Positions 17,917 through 28,900 of a DNA stretch of 48,473 nucleotides are shown here, piece after piece. The stretch spans positions 1-48,473 of the forward strand of contig NZ_JAMXFD010000038.1 of NCBI RefSeq assembly GCF_025370875.1, read 5' to 3'. Every line of letters begins with the position of its first letter. Position 1 is the first letter of the stretch. A model generated the notes under the pieces. That model did no database searches, was not told the origin of the DNA, and worked only from the letters and a program-made list of their open reading frames with translations. The DNA is from Laspinema palackyanum D2c. Lineage in GTDB: Bacteria > Cyanobacteriota > Cyanobacteriia > Cyanobacteriales > Laspinemataceae. The translations under genes and the position numbers were made by a program.

Positions 17917-20726
17917 ACGGCATTTCCGACTGGGATAAAAGCCAAGCACAACTGATTGCCGAACTGCAAGAACTTCGCCGGGAAGTTCATCGCCTGGGCG
18001 GGGAGACCCTCGCGCCGGAGGAATCCCTGACCTCAATCCCCTTATCGGCTCATGAAAATCGGGTTCGCGACATCCTCAATCTGGCCCCCCTGCCCTTGAT
18101 GATCCATACCCAAAAGGGGGAAATCATCCAAATCAACAAAGCCTGGACCGATCTCACCGGATACCATCATCGCGACATTCCCACCATCGCCGACTGGACA
18201 AGGCAAGCCCATCCCGACTGTTCCCAGGAGGTGCAAACCGCCATTGCCGAACTCTACGATTTGCAGGAACAGATCATCTGCACAGCAGAATACACCATCA
18301 CCACCAAAACCGGCAAAAACCGGACCTGGCAGTTTACCTGTGCCCCCCTCGGAACCCTCGCCGATGGGCGGCGAGTGGCGATTAGTATGGCCACAGATAT
18401 CACCGATCTCAAACAAACCGAAGCCAGGGTGCAACAAACCAATCTGGAACTGGAAACCCGGGTTGCCGAACGGACCGCCCAACTGAGTGCCCTCACCGAT
18501 CGCCTGCAACAGGAACTCACCGAACGTCAGCAGACCGAACAACTCCTGCAACAACAAGCCCAGTTGTTAGAGTTAGCTCACGATACCATCCTCACCCGAG
18601 ACCTCAAGGGTCGCATCACCTTTTGGAACCGGGGTGCAGAACGAATGTATGGGATTTCCAAATCCGAGGCGATCGGGCAAATTTCTCACGAACTCCTCGC
18701 CTCCGAATTTCCCCAACCCCTAGCTGAAATCGAAGCCGAACTGCTGAGGGTGGGATACTGGGAAGGGGAAATTACCCATACCCCACCCCACGGCATCCCG
18801 TTGATCGTCGCTTCGCGCTGGGTCTTGCAGTACGATGAATTTCAACAACCTCTGCAAGTGCTGGAAATTAACAACAATATTACCCGTCGCCACCAAGCTG
18901 AAGCCGACCTGCGCGAAAGTGAGTCTCGGTTCCGTCAGTTGGCGGAAAATATACGAGATATCTTCTGGAGTGCGGATCTCAAGCGCAAAGAATTGATCTA
19001 TATCAATCCGGCGTATGAAAAGATGTGGGGTCGCAGTTGTGAAACACTGTATCAGAACCCGGACGACTGGCTGGATGCAATTCATCCTGAAGACCGCCCC
19101 CGAGTGGAACAGGGGGTGAGTCAAAAATATTTAAACGGGGAATATGATCAAGAGTATCGGATCTTGCGCCCCGATGGTTCCCTGCGTTGGATTCACTCTC
19201 GGGCCTTTCCGATTCGGGATCAGAGGGGAAAATTAGTGAGAGTGGCCGGATTGGCAACAGATATCACCGATCGCAAAACCGCAGAACGCGCCCTGCAAGC
19301 CTCTCAAGCGCGATTAGCCGGGTTGGTGGAAATTGCCGGAGATGCGATCCTTTCAGTGGATGCTCAACAACGGATTACTTTATTTAATCAAGGTGCAGAA
19401 CGTATTTTTGGCTATTGTGCAGCGGAGGTTTTGGGTCAACCGTTGGACCTGCTGATGCCTAGTCGCTTTGTCAACAATCACCGTCTCTGGGTCGAGAATT
19501 TTGGCAAAACCTCCGTTAGAGCCGGATCAATGGGAGAGGGGACCGAAATTACCGCCCGTCGTGCCGATGGGACGGAGTTTCCCGCAGAAGCATCGATTTC
19601 TAAGTTGGAGATTGAGGGAGAACAAATTTTTACGGCCATTTTGCGCGATATTAGCGATCGCAAACGCACTGAAGCGGCCTTATCTCAACTGGCGGCGATC
19701 GTTGAGGATTCTGAAGATGCGATTTTTAGCAAAACCCTGGATGGGACGGTGGTGAGTTGGAATGCCAGTGCACAAAAGTTATTTGGGTACTCTCCCCCAG
19801 AGGCGATCGGTCAGTCGATTTTGACCCTGATCGTACCGAGCGATCGCCAGTCTGAGGAAACCACCCTGCTAGAGAAAATTGTCCAGGGTGAATCGGTGCA
19901 ACAGTTTGAAACGGTGCGGATGCGAAAGAATGAGACGTTGATTCATGTCGCCTTGACGATTTCTCCGGTGAAAGATGGGCGAGGGAAGATGATCGGGATT
20001 TCCACGATCGCCCGGGACATTAGCGATCGCCGTCAAATTGAACGAATGAAAAATGAATTTATCTCGATTGTTTCTCACGAAATCCGCACCCCCCTCACTT
20101 CGATTCGCGGGGCGATCGGACTGCTTGCTAGTGGGATTTATCAAAATAAGCCCGAACGAGTCCAGCGAATGCTAGAAATTGCCCTGACTGACAGCGATCG
20201 CTTGGTGCGTCTGGTGAATGATATTTTGGATTTAGAACGGCTGGAGTCCGGTCGTCTGGAATTAGTCAAGGAACGATGTGATGCGGCCAAGGCGATCGCC
20301 CAAGCCGTAGAAGGTCTCCAGGCGATCGCCGACCAGGCAGGAGTCCGCTTCTCCTTACCCCCTGGTACTGCCACCGTCTGGGCCTCTCCCGATGCCCTTC
20401 AGCAGGTTTTGACCAATTTGCTCAGTAATGCGATTAAATTTTCTCCCCCTCAAAGTATCATTACCCTGACCGTTCAACCCCAATGGCAAGGAGTTCTATT
20501 CGCCGTCCAAGATTCCGGTCGAGGCATTCCACCGGATAAACTAGAGATGATTTTCAACCCCTTCCAACAGGTAGATGCCTCCGACTCCCGGCAAAAAGGG
20601 GGAACCGGGTTAGGGTTGACCATTTGTCAGCGCATCGTCCATCAACATGGAGGCCGCTTATGGGTCGAAAGTACCCTGGGTGAGGGAAGTACCTTTTACT
20701 TTACCCTGGACGATCCTCCCCATTGA
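17913..20726 (+). CDS. PAS-rich sensor histidine kinase
   Basis: This is a 937-residue sensor kinase without clear membrane segments, so probably cytoplasmic. A short N-terminal helix precedes PAS1 (about 50-167), a coiled coil (about 168-213), PAS2 (214-331), PAS3 (335-449), PAS4 (462-580) and PAS5 (590-701); several PAS units end in the typical DITD/DISDRK linker. HisKA follows with His722 in SHEIRTPLTSIRG, then an ATPase domain with NAIKFSP (N box), DSGRGIPPDKLEMIFNPF and GTGLGLTIC. There is no receiver domain; these are supplied by the upstream regulator, which it overlaps by 4 nt. The many PAS domains suggest haem, flavin or small-molecule sensing, but no cofactor residue can be named. 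Confidence 0.92.
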   Translation: MNGISDWDKSQAQLIAELQELRREVHRLGGETLAPEESLTSIPLSAHENRVRDILNLAPLPLMIHTQKGEIIQINKAWTDLTGYHHRDIPTIADWTRQAHPDCSQEVQTAIAELYDLQEQIICTAEYTITTKTGKNRTWQFTCAPLGTLADGRRVAISMATDITDLKQTEARVQQTNLELETRVAERTAQLSALTDRLQQELTERQQTEQLLQQQAQLLELAHDTILTRDLKGRITFWNRGAERMYGISKSEAIGQISHELLASEFPQPLAEIEAELLRVGYWEGEITHTPPHGIPLIVASRWVLQYDEFQQPLQVLEINNNITRRHQAEADLRESESRFRQLAENIRDIFWSADLKRKELIYINPAYEKMWGRSCETLYQNPDDWLDAIHPEDRPRVEQGVSQKYLNGEYDQEYRILRPDGSLRWIHSRAFPIRDQRGKLVRVAGLATDITDRKTAERALQASQARLAGLVEIAGDAILSVDAQQRITLFNQGAERIFGYCAAEVLGQPLDLLMPSRFVNNHRLWVENFGKTSVRAGSMGEGTEITARRADGTEFPAEASISKLEIEGEQIFTAILRDISDRKRTEAALSQLAAIVEDSEDAIFSKTLDGTVVSWNASAQKLFGYSPPEAIGQSILTLIVPSDRQSEETTLLEKIVQGESVQQFETVRMRKNETLIHVALTISPVKDGRGKMIGISTIARDISDRRQIERMKNEFISIVSHEIRTPLTSIRGAIGLLASGIYQNKPERVQRMLEIALTDSDRLVRLVNDILDLERLESGRLELVKERCDAAKAIAQAVEGLQAIADQAGVRFSLPPGTATVWASPDALQQVLTNLLSNAIKFSPPQSIITLTVQPQWQGVLFAVQDSGRGIPPDKLEMIFNPFQQVDASDSRQKGGTGLGLTICQRIVHQHGGRLWVESTLGEGSTFYFTLDDPPH

Positions 20727-21478
20727 TGCCAGAAATCGGGAAATGAGGTTTCTTAATCAGTTCTTCATGTTGCTCGGGTAATCTAAACATCAATAGGCAA
20801 CGATTCGGTGGATTGAATACACTTAACTCCCTCAGTCCTGGGGGATAAAATGCTGAATCTCAAAGCTTATGCGCTATTTTAAAGACCTTCAAGCCCAGAT
20901 GTGAACGGGAGGAAAATCTGGGGCAGTTTTGACCCGTTAAAATTGGACCCGGGTATTGTCGGGTCCCGGTGAGCAACTGCGGACCCAGAGGCCCTAACTC
21001 CATAGCCATTACAGTCCTGGATAAATTACCCTGAACACTTTGATTTAAAAGTCTTATAGTGAGCCGCTCAATCCGTGATGAATCCAGGTCCGAGGCGATC
21101 GCCTCGGACCGGGAAAGGGGGACCGGGTTGGTGTCTTCAAATGATGACTTTTACCGGCCAAATTTGGATTAAATCTCGGGGTGATTCCGGCAACCGACGG
21201 GTTCGATAAAATTCAGTGATTGACAAATTCTCCAGGATCATGGAGAATCCTTTCTCGGAGGGGAAACGGCAATCTCGTCCATTCCCTAGACTGCCTCAGG
21301 GTGAAGCCAAGAATACCCAAAAAAAGTGTTTGAGGGGGACCACAGGGAACCGAAAAAATCGGGAAAACCGGCAGGGTTTTCTGCGATCGCATCGAGGTAG
21401 AAAATCTAGCCCATAGTAACAACAATTAAATCCAGTTGCTCGCCATTTTCCTAATATTTATTGGACTTAGAGGGGGCT
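20727..21478. other. Intergenic region before the lone REC gene
   Basis: I see no gene. Two small opposed ORFs near 21213-21425 are shadows of each other with no recognisable product. The notable element is a 24-nt perfect palindrome at 21087-21110 (separate entry). The promoter of the next gene should lie in the last 100 nt but is not obvious. Confidence 0.4.
21087..21110. repeat. 24-nt perfect palindrome centred on HIP1
   Basis: The half-site GGTCCGAGGCGA is followed directly by its reverse complement, with GCGATCGC at the centre. HIP1 itself is an 8-nt palindrome; here the symmetry extends eight more bases on each side. It could be a hairpin in RNA, a protein-binding dyad, or an extended HIP1 site. 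Confidence 0.7.
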
Positions 21479-21856
21479 ATGAATGAGAAACTCATCTTAG
21501 TGGTTGATGATGAAATTACGGTTCGAGAGGTTGTACAAATTTGCTTAGAAGACCTAGGGGGATGGCGGGTTTTATTAGCGCCATCAGCTCAAGATGGGTT
21601 AAATCTGGCAGCTACAGAGCAACCGGATGCGATCGTGCTGGATATTTCCATGCCGGGAATGGATGGCTTTGCTTTTCTCGATCGCCTCAAAAAAAATCCC
21701 CAGTCCCAGTCAATTCCGGTGGTTTTGTTGACCGCCAAAGCACTTTGGTTTACCCAACATCAGCTTGAGCAGCTAAAAGTCGTCGGTGCTATTTCTAAAC
21801 CCTTCAATTCCCTCACCCTCTCCCAGACGATCGCCACCATGCTGGGGTGGGAATAA
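21479..21856 (+). CDS. Single-domain response regulator (CheY-like)
   Basis: This 125-residue protein is a single receiver domain: LILVVDDEITVREV with the acidic pair, phospho-acceptor Asp55 in AIVLDISMPGMDGF, the VVLLTAK threonine and the SKPFNSLTL lysine. There is no output domain, so it acts as a phosphate shuttle or by binding a partner. The ATG at 21479 has AGAGGGGG a few bases upstream, so an in-frame TTG at 21461 is rejected. It lies between two groups of sensor kinase genes on the same strand, with long non-coding stretches on both sides, so it is probably a separate transcription unit. Its partner kinase is not known. Confidence 0.92.
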   Translation: MNEKLILVVDDEITVREVVQICLEDLGGWRVLLAPSAQDGLNLAATEQPDAIVLDISMPGMDGFAFLDRLKKNPQSQSIPVVLLTAKALWFTQHQLEQLKVVGAISKPFNSLTLSQTIATMLGWE

Positions 21857-22495
21857 CCCCATGGGGGCATCTTCTTCCCGGAAGTTCCTCTGTGGGTCTT
21901 TATGAGTTCTTTATCTTTGCGGGATACTCTCGTCCGTTGTGCCTTCCAGTCAATCAAAATTCACGGGCTTAGAGAGCTGGGACCGGCTCAAGCTCACCCT
22001 GTTGCGACTTCATCTTAACAACCTGCTCAGGGTTATTTCCCCGCAAGCAGCAAATCCAGGGTTTTGTAGGGGGTGGCTTGCCCATTCGGGGAAATGAGAT
22101 TGTGCAACTTCTTTGATTCAGGAAGAATCGCTCATGTTTATAATTAAAATAGCCAGATTACGCTTCCGCTCTCTGAAGAGACCCAAGGTAACTTATGACC
22201 AACCAGAAATTATACGTTTAATATCTTCCCCTGTCAAGAACAAGATATCCAGCCCAATGGGTGCTGATTTCTAAGCCGATTCCGTTGCTAAACCCATTCA
22301 GGCTGGCATTTGCCTTCCTTCACCTTCCGGGTTGCACCCCATGCCCTCGGGGACGCAACTGAGGAAGCGAGGGTGATCACCCCCCCGGAAACACTCAGCT
22401 TGATTTTCCGGTAAGGATTGCGAGTTCATGCTCGGGGGGGCGAAACCGATTAGCTCAGGGCGATCGCCCAAATCTAGCGTTTCCCAGACTCACAA

Positions 22496-22514
22496 ACGGA
22501 TAGTTACTATCCGT
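22496..22514. promoter_or_regulatory. Operator-like dyad
   Basis: ACGGATAGT (22496-22504) and ACTATCCGT (22506-22514) are exact reverse complements around a single T. Such a tight, nearly loop-free dyad is more like a protein-binding operator than an RNA hairpin. It lies about 390 nt upstream of the giant kinase gene. The binding protein is unknown. Confidence 0.35.
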
Positions 22515-22598
22515 GAGAGGATCTTGCTCGCTTTTGACTAGAGCCAGCAAAATGCTCGCACTCCCAAAAATTAGGACTGACCCAGTTTGAACGCGGCC

Positions 22599-22646
22599 CC
22601 CCTAAATGTAGGGGCAATTCGCAAAAGACGCCCCTACATTGAGGGG
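22599..22646. repeat. Inverted repeat, 17-nt arms
   Basis: CCCCTAAATGTAGGGGC (22599-22615) pairs with GCCCCTACATTGAGGGG (22630-22646) with one mismatch and a 14-nt loop. It resembles the short dispersed palindromes with GTAGGGGC/GCCCCTAC cores found in many cyanobacteria, so it is probably a small repeat element. Confidence 0.6.
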
Positions 22647-22789
22647 AGAGTCTCAAAATCTGCGGAAGTCCTAAAATGGACCTGATAACGGTGGGAACCG
22701 CTAGAGTGGGTCAGTACAGGATTAGACTTCATAGACCAGAAACCGGGTGTTACCACCGCCGCCTTGTCTTGAGCATGAATCAGTTAGAT

Positions 22790-22809
22790 CCGGGGTCAAA
22801 AAACCCCGG
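22790..22809. other. Stem-loop upstream of the giant kinase gene
   Basis: CCGGGGT (22790-22796) pairs with ACCCCGG (22803-22809) around CAAAAA. It ends 92 nt before the start codon of the kinase gene and has no T-run after it, so it could be a leader hairpin. No known riboswitch pattern was recognised. Confidence 0.35.
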
Positions 22810-22901
22810 GTCCTGGCTTAACTGTACCGACCTTTTCAACGCGATCGCTTCGGGAATCTGCTCAGAATTCAATCCACTTTTTTGCTGAAAATCGAGGTTT
22901 A

Positions 22902-25900
22902 ATGATTACCCTTTCAGACGTTAGTTTAACCCAAAAACTGTACGAAAGCAGTAATTCTGAAGTCTATCGCGGGTATCTGCAAGCATCGGGACAACCCGTG
23001 ATTTTGAAAAGTCTTAGAAATGCCTATTCCGTTCCCGAACGGTTGGGGTGGTTTTGGCGCGAATATGAAGTTACGCGATCGCTAAACTTATCCGGAATCC
23101 CCCAAATCTATGGGTTCAGCAACGAGGGCAACAGTCCGTTTTTCCTGTTAGAAGATTTTGGGGCTGAATCCTTAAGCCGGTTAAAAATTGCCGGACAACT
23201 AGACCTGAGAGATTTTTTGAAATTAGCCATTGATATCACGGAAATTCTCTCACAAATTCACGACAAAAACATCATTCATAAAGACATTAACCCCAGCAAT
23301 ATTGTCTTAAATCCCCAGACTGGACAAGTCAAAATTATCGATTTTGGCATTTCAGCGGTGTTATCTAAAGAAAATCCGATTTTCCAAAATGCCAATCGGA
23401 TTGAAGGCACCTTATCCTATATGTCCCCAGAACAAACCGGGCGGATGAATCGGTGCATTGACTATCGCACGGATTTTTATTCCCTGGGGGTAACCTTTTA
23501 CCACCTCTTAAGCGGGACCTTACCCTTCCAAAGTGAGGACCAGATGGAATGGGTCCATAGTCATATTGCCAAACCGCCCATTTCTCTCCAAACTATTAAA
23601 CCGCAAATTCCCGCCACCCTGTCCAACTTAATTGCCAAATTAATGGCTAAAAATGCCGAAGAACGCTATCAATCGGCTTATGGATTGAAGGCGGACTTAG
23701 AAGAATGTTTGCGGCAGATTCAGACTGAAAACACCATCAACACCTTTTCCTTGGGACAGCAGGACCGTTCGGACCGATTTCAATTACCCCAACAATTGTA
23801 TGGACGGGAAAGAGAAATTCAGACCTTATTGGCGGCATTTGAACGCACTGCCGAGGGGAATCGGGAACTGATTCTGGTGGCGGGATATGCCGGGGTGGGT
23901 AAATCCGCTTTAGTCCGAGAAATTCATAAACCCGTCGCGGCTAAACGGGGTAATTTTATTTCGGGAAAATTTGACCAATACCAAAGAAATATTCCCTATT
24001 TAGGGCTGGGACAAGCCTTCAATGAGTTTTGTAATTTTATCTTAGGGGAACCCGAAGCGGTCTTTGCTCAATGGCGCAGTCGAATTTTAGCCGCCCTCGG
24101 TAATAGCGGGCAGATTTTAATTGAATTAATCCCCAATTTAGAAAAAATTATCGGAGCTCAACCTCCCGTGGCGGATTTGGGGGGACAGGAAGCGCAAAAT
24201 CGGCTGCATTGGGTGGTTCAAAACTTTTTGAAAGCCCTTTGCGATCGCGAACATCCTCTGGTGATTTTTCTCGATGACCTCCAGTGGTCTGATCTGGCTT
24301 CTTTAACCTTGTTAGAAGCGATTCTGAGCGATCGCGATTTGCAATTTTTGTTGATAATTGGGGCCTATCGCGATCATGAAGTCGATGGCACCCATCCCCT
24401 GATGATGACGAAAGCACATCTGGAAACCGAATTCCCGAACCTAATCACCATCGCCTTGGACAATCTCGCCGGTTCTGATGTGGCGGACTTAATCGCCACC
24501 ACCCTACACTCCCCCCGGTCCTTGGTGCAATCCTTAGCCGATTTAGTCTATGCCAAGACCCGGGGTAATGCCTTTTTTACCCTGGAATTTTTGAATTTCC
24601 TCTATCAGGACGGGTTGATTTATTTAAGTGGCGATCGCCAAACCTGGAACTGGAATTTGGCCCAAATTGAATCCCTCGGAATCACCGATAATGTGGTTGA
24701 TTTAATGGAGAGTCAACTGGTCAAATTTAACCCTGAAACCCAAACCCTCTTACAGTTGGCCGCTTGTATTGGCAGTCCCTTTGATTTGGAAACCTTAAGC
24801 CGAATTGCGCGATCGCAACCCGAGGCGGTGTTAAGCCATTTATTTTCCGCCTTGCAAAGTGGATTTGTCATTCCCATCAATGAAAATTATAAATTATTGA
24901 GGGTGCTTCCCGAGATTGACACCGGAAAAATTCAGTTTAAATTTTTGCATGATCGCGTTCAACAAGCCGCCTATTCTTTAATCCCCCCAGCTCAACTTCG
25001 CGATCGGCACTTAGAAATTGGACGCTTGCTCTGGAGTAGCGCCAATCCCTTGGCCCTCTCCCTGGAAGACCCCTCCTTGGAGTTACCTGAAGGCTTATTT
25101 ATTATCGTTAATCATCTCAATCAGGGGAGTGAGTTGATGACGGAAGAATTGGAAAAAATAAACCTGGCTCACCTCAATTTATGGGCGGGCAGAAAAGCGA
25201 AAATAGCCAGTGCTTATAGTCTGGCCGCTCAATATTTAAACCACGGGTTGAATCTGTTACCCTCCCCGAGTTGGCAGACTCATTATGACCTCACGCTCCA
25301 GCTTCACCTAGAAGCGGTAGAAGCGGAATATCTAACCACCCATTATCCGGAAGTAAAAGCCCGGGCAGCGGTGGTGCTCAACCAGGCCCGAACGCTGTTA
25401 GAACGGGTCAAGGTTTATCAAATCCTCATCCAATTGTATAGTGGGATTAACCAGCTTCAAAAAGCCGTTGATACCAGTTTAATGGTGTTGGAAATGTTGG
25501 GGGTTTCCCTAGCTGAATTAGTCCCCATTCAGTGGGATATTGGGGAATTATCCTCTCTTCCCTTGATGGAGGATGCCGATAAATTAGCGGCGATGCAGAT
25601 TTTAATGAGCGTCTGGGGGACAGCGCTCATTGTGACCCCGGAATCGGTCCCCAGAATGGCCTTGACGATGGTCAAGCTCTCCCTGGAATATGGAAATTCC
25701 CCCTGGGCAGCCTTTGCTTATGCCTATTATGGGTTTAATCTTTGCCGTTCAGGGGAGATAGAACGAGGGTATCAGTTAGGACAGTTTGCTTTAGAATTGT
25801 TAGAGCGGTTCGAGAGTGCAGAAAGCCGCTGTAAAGTCTATCATATTTTTAATGGATTTATCCGACATTGGAAAGAACCTCTCCCAGAGGCGATCGCGGG

Positions 25901-28900
25901 TCTAAGGACTACGGTGCCTCTAGGGTTGGAAACCGGGGATTTAGAATATACCTGTTATGCCACGATGCAATATAGCTGTTACTCTTTGCTGAGTGGGGAG
26001 CCTCTAGGGAAAGTCATCAAAAAGCATGAAGACTCTTTGCAAATCATTAAGAAATGCCACCAAGAAATTCAATTTTATTACACGAAAATTTGGTTGCAAT
26101 TGGCGTTAAATTTCCGGGGAGATGCCCGGGAATTTGAGCGGTTAAATGGGGAAGCTTTTGATGATATCCAAGACCTGGAACTGTTAACCCAAAACAAGAG
26201 TGAAACCTCTTTATTTTGCTTCCATCTAGCCCAAGGGATGCTCAGTTATTATTTAAAAGATGGGCAAAAAGCGGTGGAGAGTCTGACGATCGCCTCGGAA
26301 TATGAAGCCGCGATCGCCTCCTTGATGCCCTTGGGTCAACTGCCCTTTTATGATTCCCTGGCCCGATTAGCATTATATCCCTCTCTGGAGGGGCCTGAGC
26401 AACAAGAGGTCCTGCAACGAGTGGAACTTAATCAAATGCGCCTGCAAGATTGGGCCAACTCTGGACCGATGACCTATCAACATAAATATGATTTAGTCGC
26501 GGCCGAAAAAGCCCGAATTCTCGGTCAAAATTGGCAAGCTGCGGAATTATATGAGCGGGCCATTGTTGGGGCTATGGAGCATCATTTTATCCAGGAAGAA
26601 GCCTTAGCTTATGAGTTGGCGGGAGAGTTTTATTATCAGCGGGTGATGAGCCAAATTGCTGAACTTTACATCCAAAAAGCCTATGCCCTCTATCAACAAT
26701 GGCAAGGTGGGGCAAAAGTTCAACAATTAAGCGCCCAATATCCCCAGTGGTTGGACAAACCCCAAAAACCGAGTGAGTCCGAGAATCTGAGTGGAAATCA
26801 GTCAGAAACCATTCAGTCAACTAGCAGTAACCCGGAAGTGGTGTTGGATTTAGTCAGTATTTTAAAATCATCAGCAGCCCTGACGCGGGAAATAGAAATC
26901 GACAAGCTTCTTGGGGCTTTAATGAAAATTCTGATTGAAAATGCCGGGGCGCAAAAAGGCTATTTAATTGGAGAAGAAAACGGGGAATGGATGGTTCAAG
27001 CCGCCATTGATGAAAATCTGGTCACGACTCAACCGGGAATCCCTTTGAATGCCGTAGGAGAAAGAACAGGGCATAACTTTCTCTCCGGGGCGATCGTCCG
27101 CTATGTGATTCGGACGCGGGAAACGGTGGCTTTAAACGATGCCACATCCGAAGGACCCTTTCGAGGCGATCGCTATATTCGCGCCTTGCAGCCGAAATCC
27201 ATCCTCTGTATGCCTATTTTAGACCGGACGAAACTCAGTGGGATTATCTATTTGGAGAATAATCTCATTTCCGGCGCATTTCCTAGCGATCGCCTGGAAG
27301 TTTTAAAATTTTTATCGGTCCAGGCAGCCATCTCTTTAGAAAATGCCAAACTTTATACCTCCTTGCGCCAAAGTGAAAGCAAATTCAACCAATTTTTAGA
27401 AGCCCTCCCCATTGGAATTTCTGCCCTAGATCCTACCGGGAAATATCATTATATGAATCAGGCGGGACAGCAATTGCTCGGACCCACCCCGGCGCCTATT
27501 TCCTTAGAAGAAGTCTCCACCTTTTATCAAGTTTATCTCGCCGGTAGCGATCGCCTTTATCCCCAGGAACAACTCCCGGGCATCCGGGCCCTGCAAGGGG
27601 AAGCGGTCATGGCAGAAGATTTAGAAATTGAACGGGCAGGGGAGAGAATTCCGCTTCAAGTGTATTCCACACCCATTTTTGACGAAACCGGGCAGGTGAT
27701 TTATGCCATTAATGCCTTTACCGATATCAGCGATCGCAAACAAGCCGAAAAACTGATAGCCGACTACAACCACACCTTAGAGGTGCAAGTAGCCGAACGT
27801 ACCGCAGCCTTACGTCAAAGCGAAGAACAGTTTAGAAAATCCTTTGAAAGTGCCGCAGTGGGAATGTGTTTGGTCGCCCCCACGGGGCAGTTATTAGATG
27901 TCAATACTGCGGTTTGCCAGATGTTGGGATATTCTAAATCAGAATTATTAGCCCTGAACATTCAAGATATTACCTATCCCGAAGACCGTCTCAGTGACAA
28001 AAGTCACTTAGAGGAACTGATACAAGGGCAAATTTCCTATTATCATCTGGAAAAACGCTACCAAGATAAAAGTGGAAAAATCATCTGGGGATTGTTGAGT
28101 GCTTCCCTGGTGCGCGACAGTGACAATCACCCCCTTTATACCATCAAGCAAATCCAAAATATTACCCTGAGAAAAAACCTGGAACTCAACCTCCAGGAAA
28201 AAACCGAAGAAATCGATCGCTTCTTTACGATGTCCTTGGATTTACTCTGCATTGGCGACCTGGATGGGTACTACCGCAGAGCAAGTTTGGGCTGGGAAAG
28301 AACCCTCGGATACAGTATTGCGGAATTAGAAGGACGGCTGTTTAAAATTTTCGATTTGGTCCATCCCGATGACTTGGAGTTAACAGTCAACGCAATGGCA
28401 GACTTGAGCGATGGCAAAGAGATCATCAATGTGATCAATCGCTATCGCCATAAAAACGGCTCTTATCGGTGGATAGAATGGCGTTCCATGCCCGCAGGTG
28501 ACCTGATTTATGCAACCGCTAGAGATATCACCGAATCCCGAGAAGCGCAAGAGAAACTTCGCCACAGTGAAGCCAATTTAGCCAAAGCTCAGGAGATTGC
28601 TCATATTGGCAGTTGGGAATTTGATCCGGTGAATCAAAGTACCCTCTGGTCCGAAGAACTCTATCGGATTTATGGATTAGAACCCAGTCCGACCCCCCCC
28701 TCTTTAGAACCCCTTCACCCCCGGATTCATCCCGAGACTCCCTGGTTGGAACAACGGGAAATTCAAGACAAATTGAGGGCCGGTGAACCCTGGGAACTGA
28801 ACCAGCCGGTTCAGTGCCCGAGTGGGGAAATTCGGGAGATAGAAGTGCGCGGCGAACCCGTTTTTGATGGGGAGGGAAACCTGCTCAAGTGGGTGGGTAC

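Larger units (their letters stand above)
21857..22901. other. 1-kb non-coding region before the giant kinase gene
   Basis: No convincing gene was found; the 70-codon frame at 22676-22888 has no recognisable motif. The region holds three inverted repeats listed separately (22496-22514, 22599-22646 and 22790-22809). Its length and structure suggest a long regulatory region or untranslated leader for the kinase gene, or the remains of decayed genes. Confidence 0.45.

Noticed and set aside
21213-21425. Opposed 66-70 codon ORFs
   Set aside because: They overlap on opposite strands with no motif or start signal.
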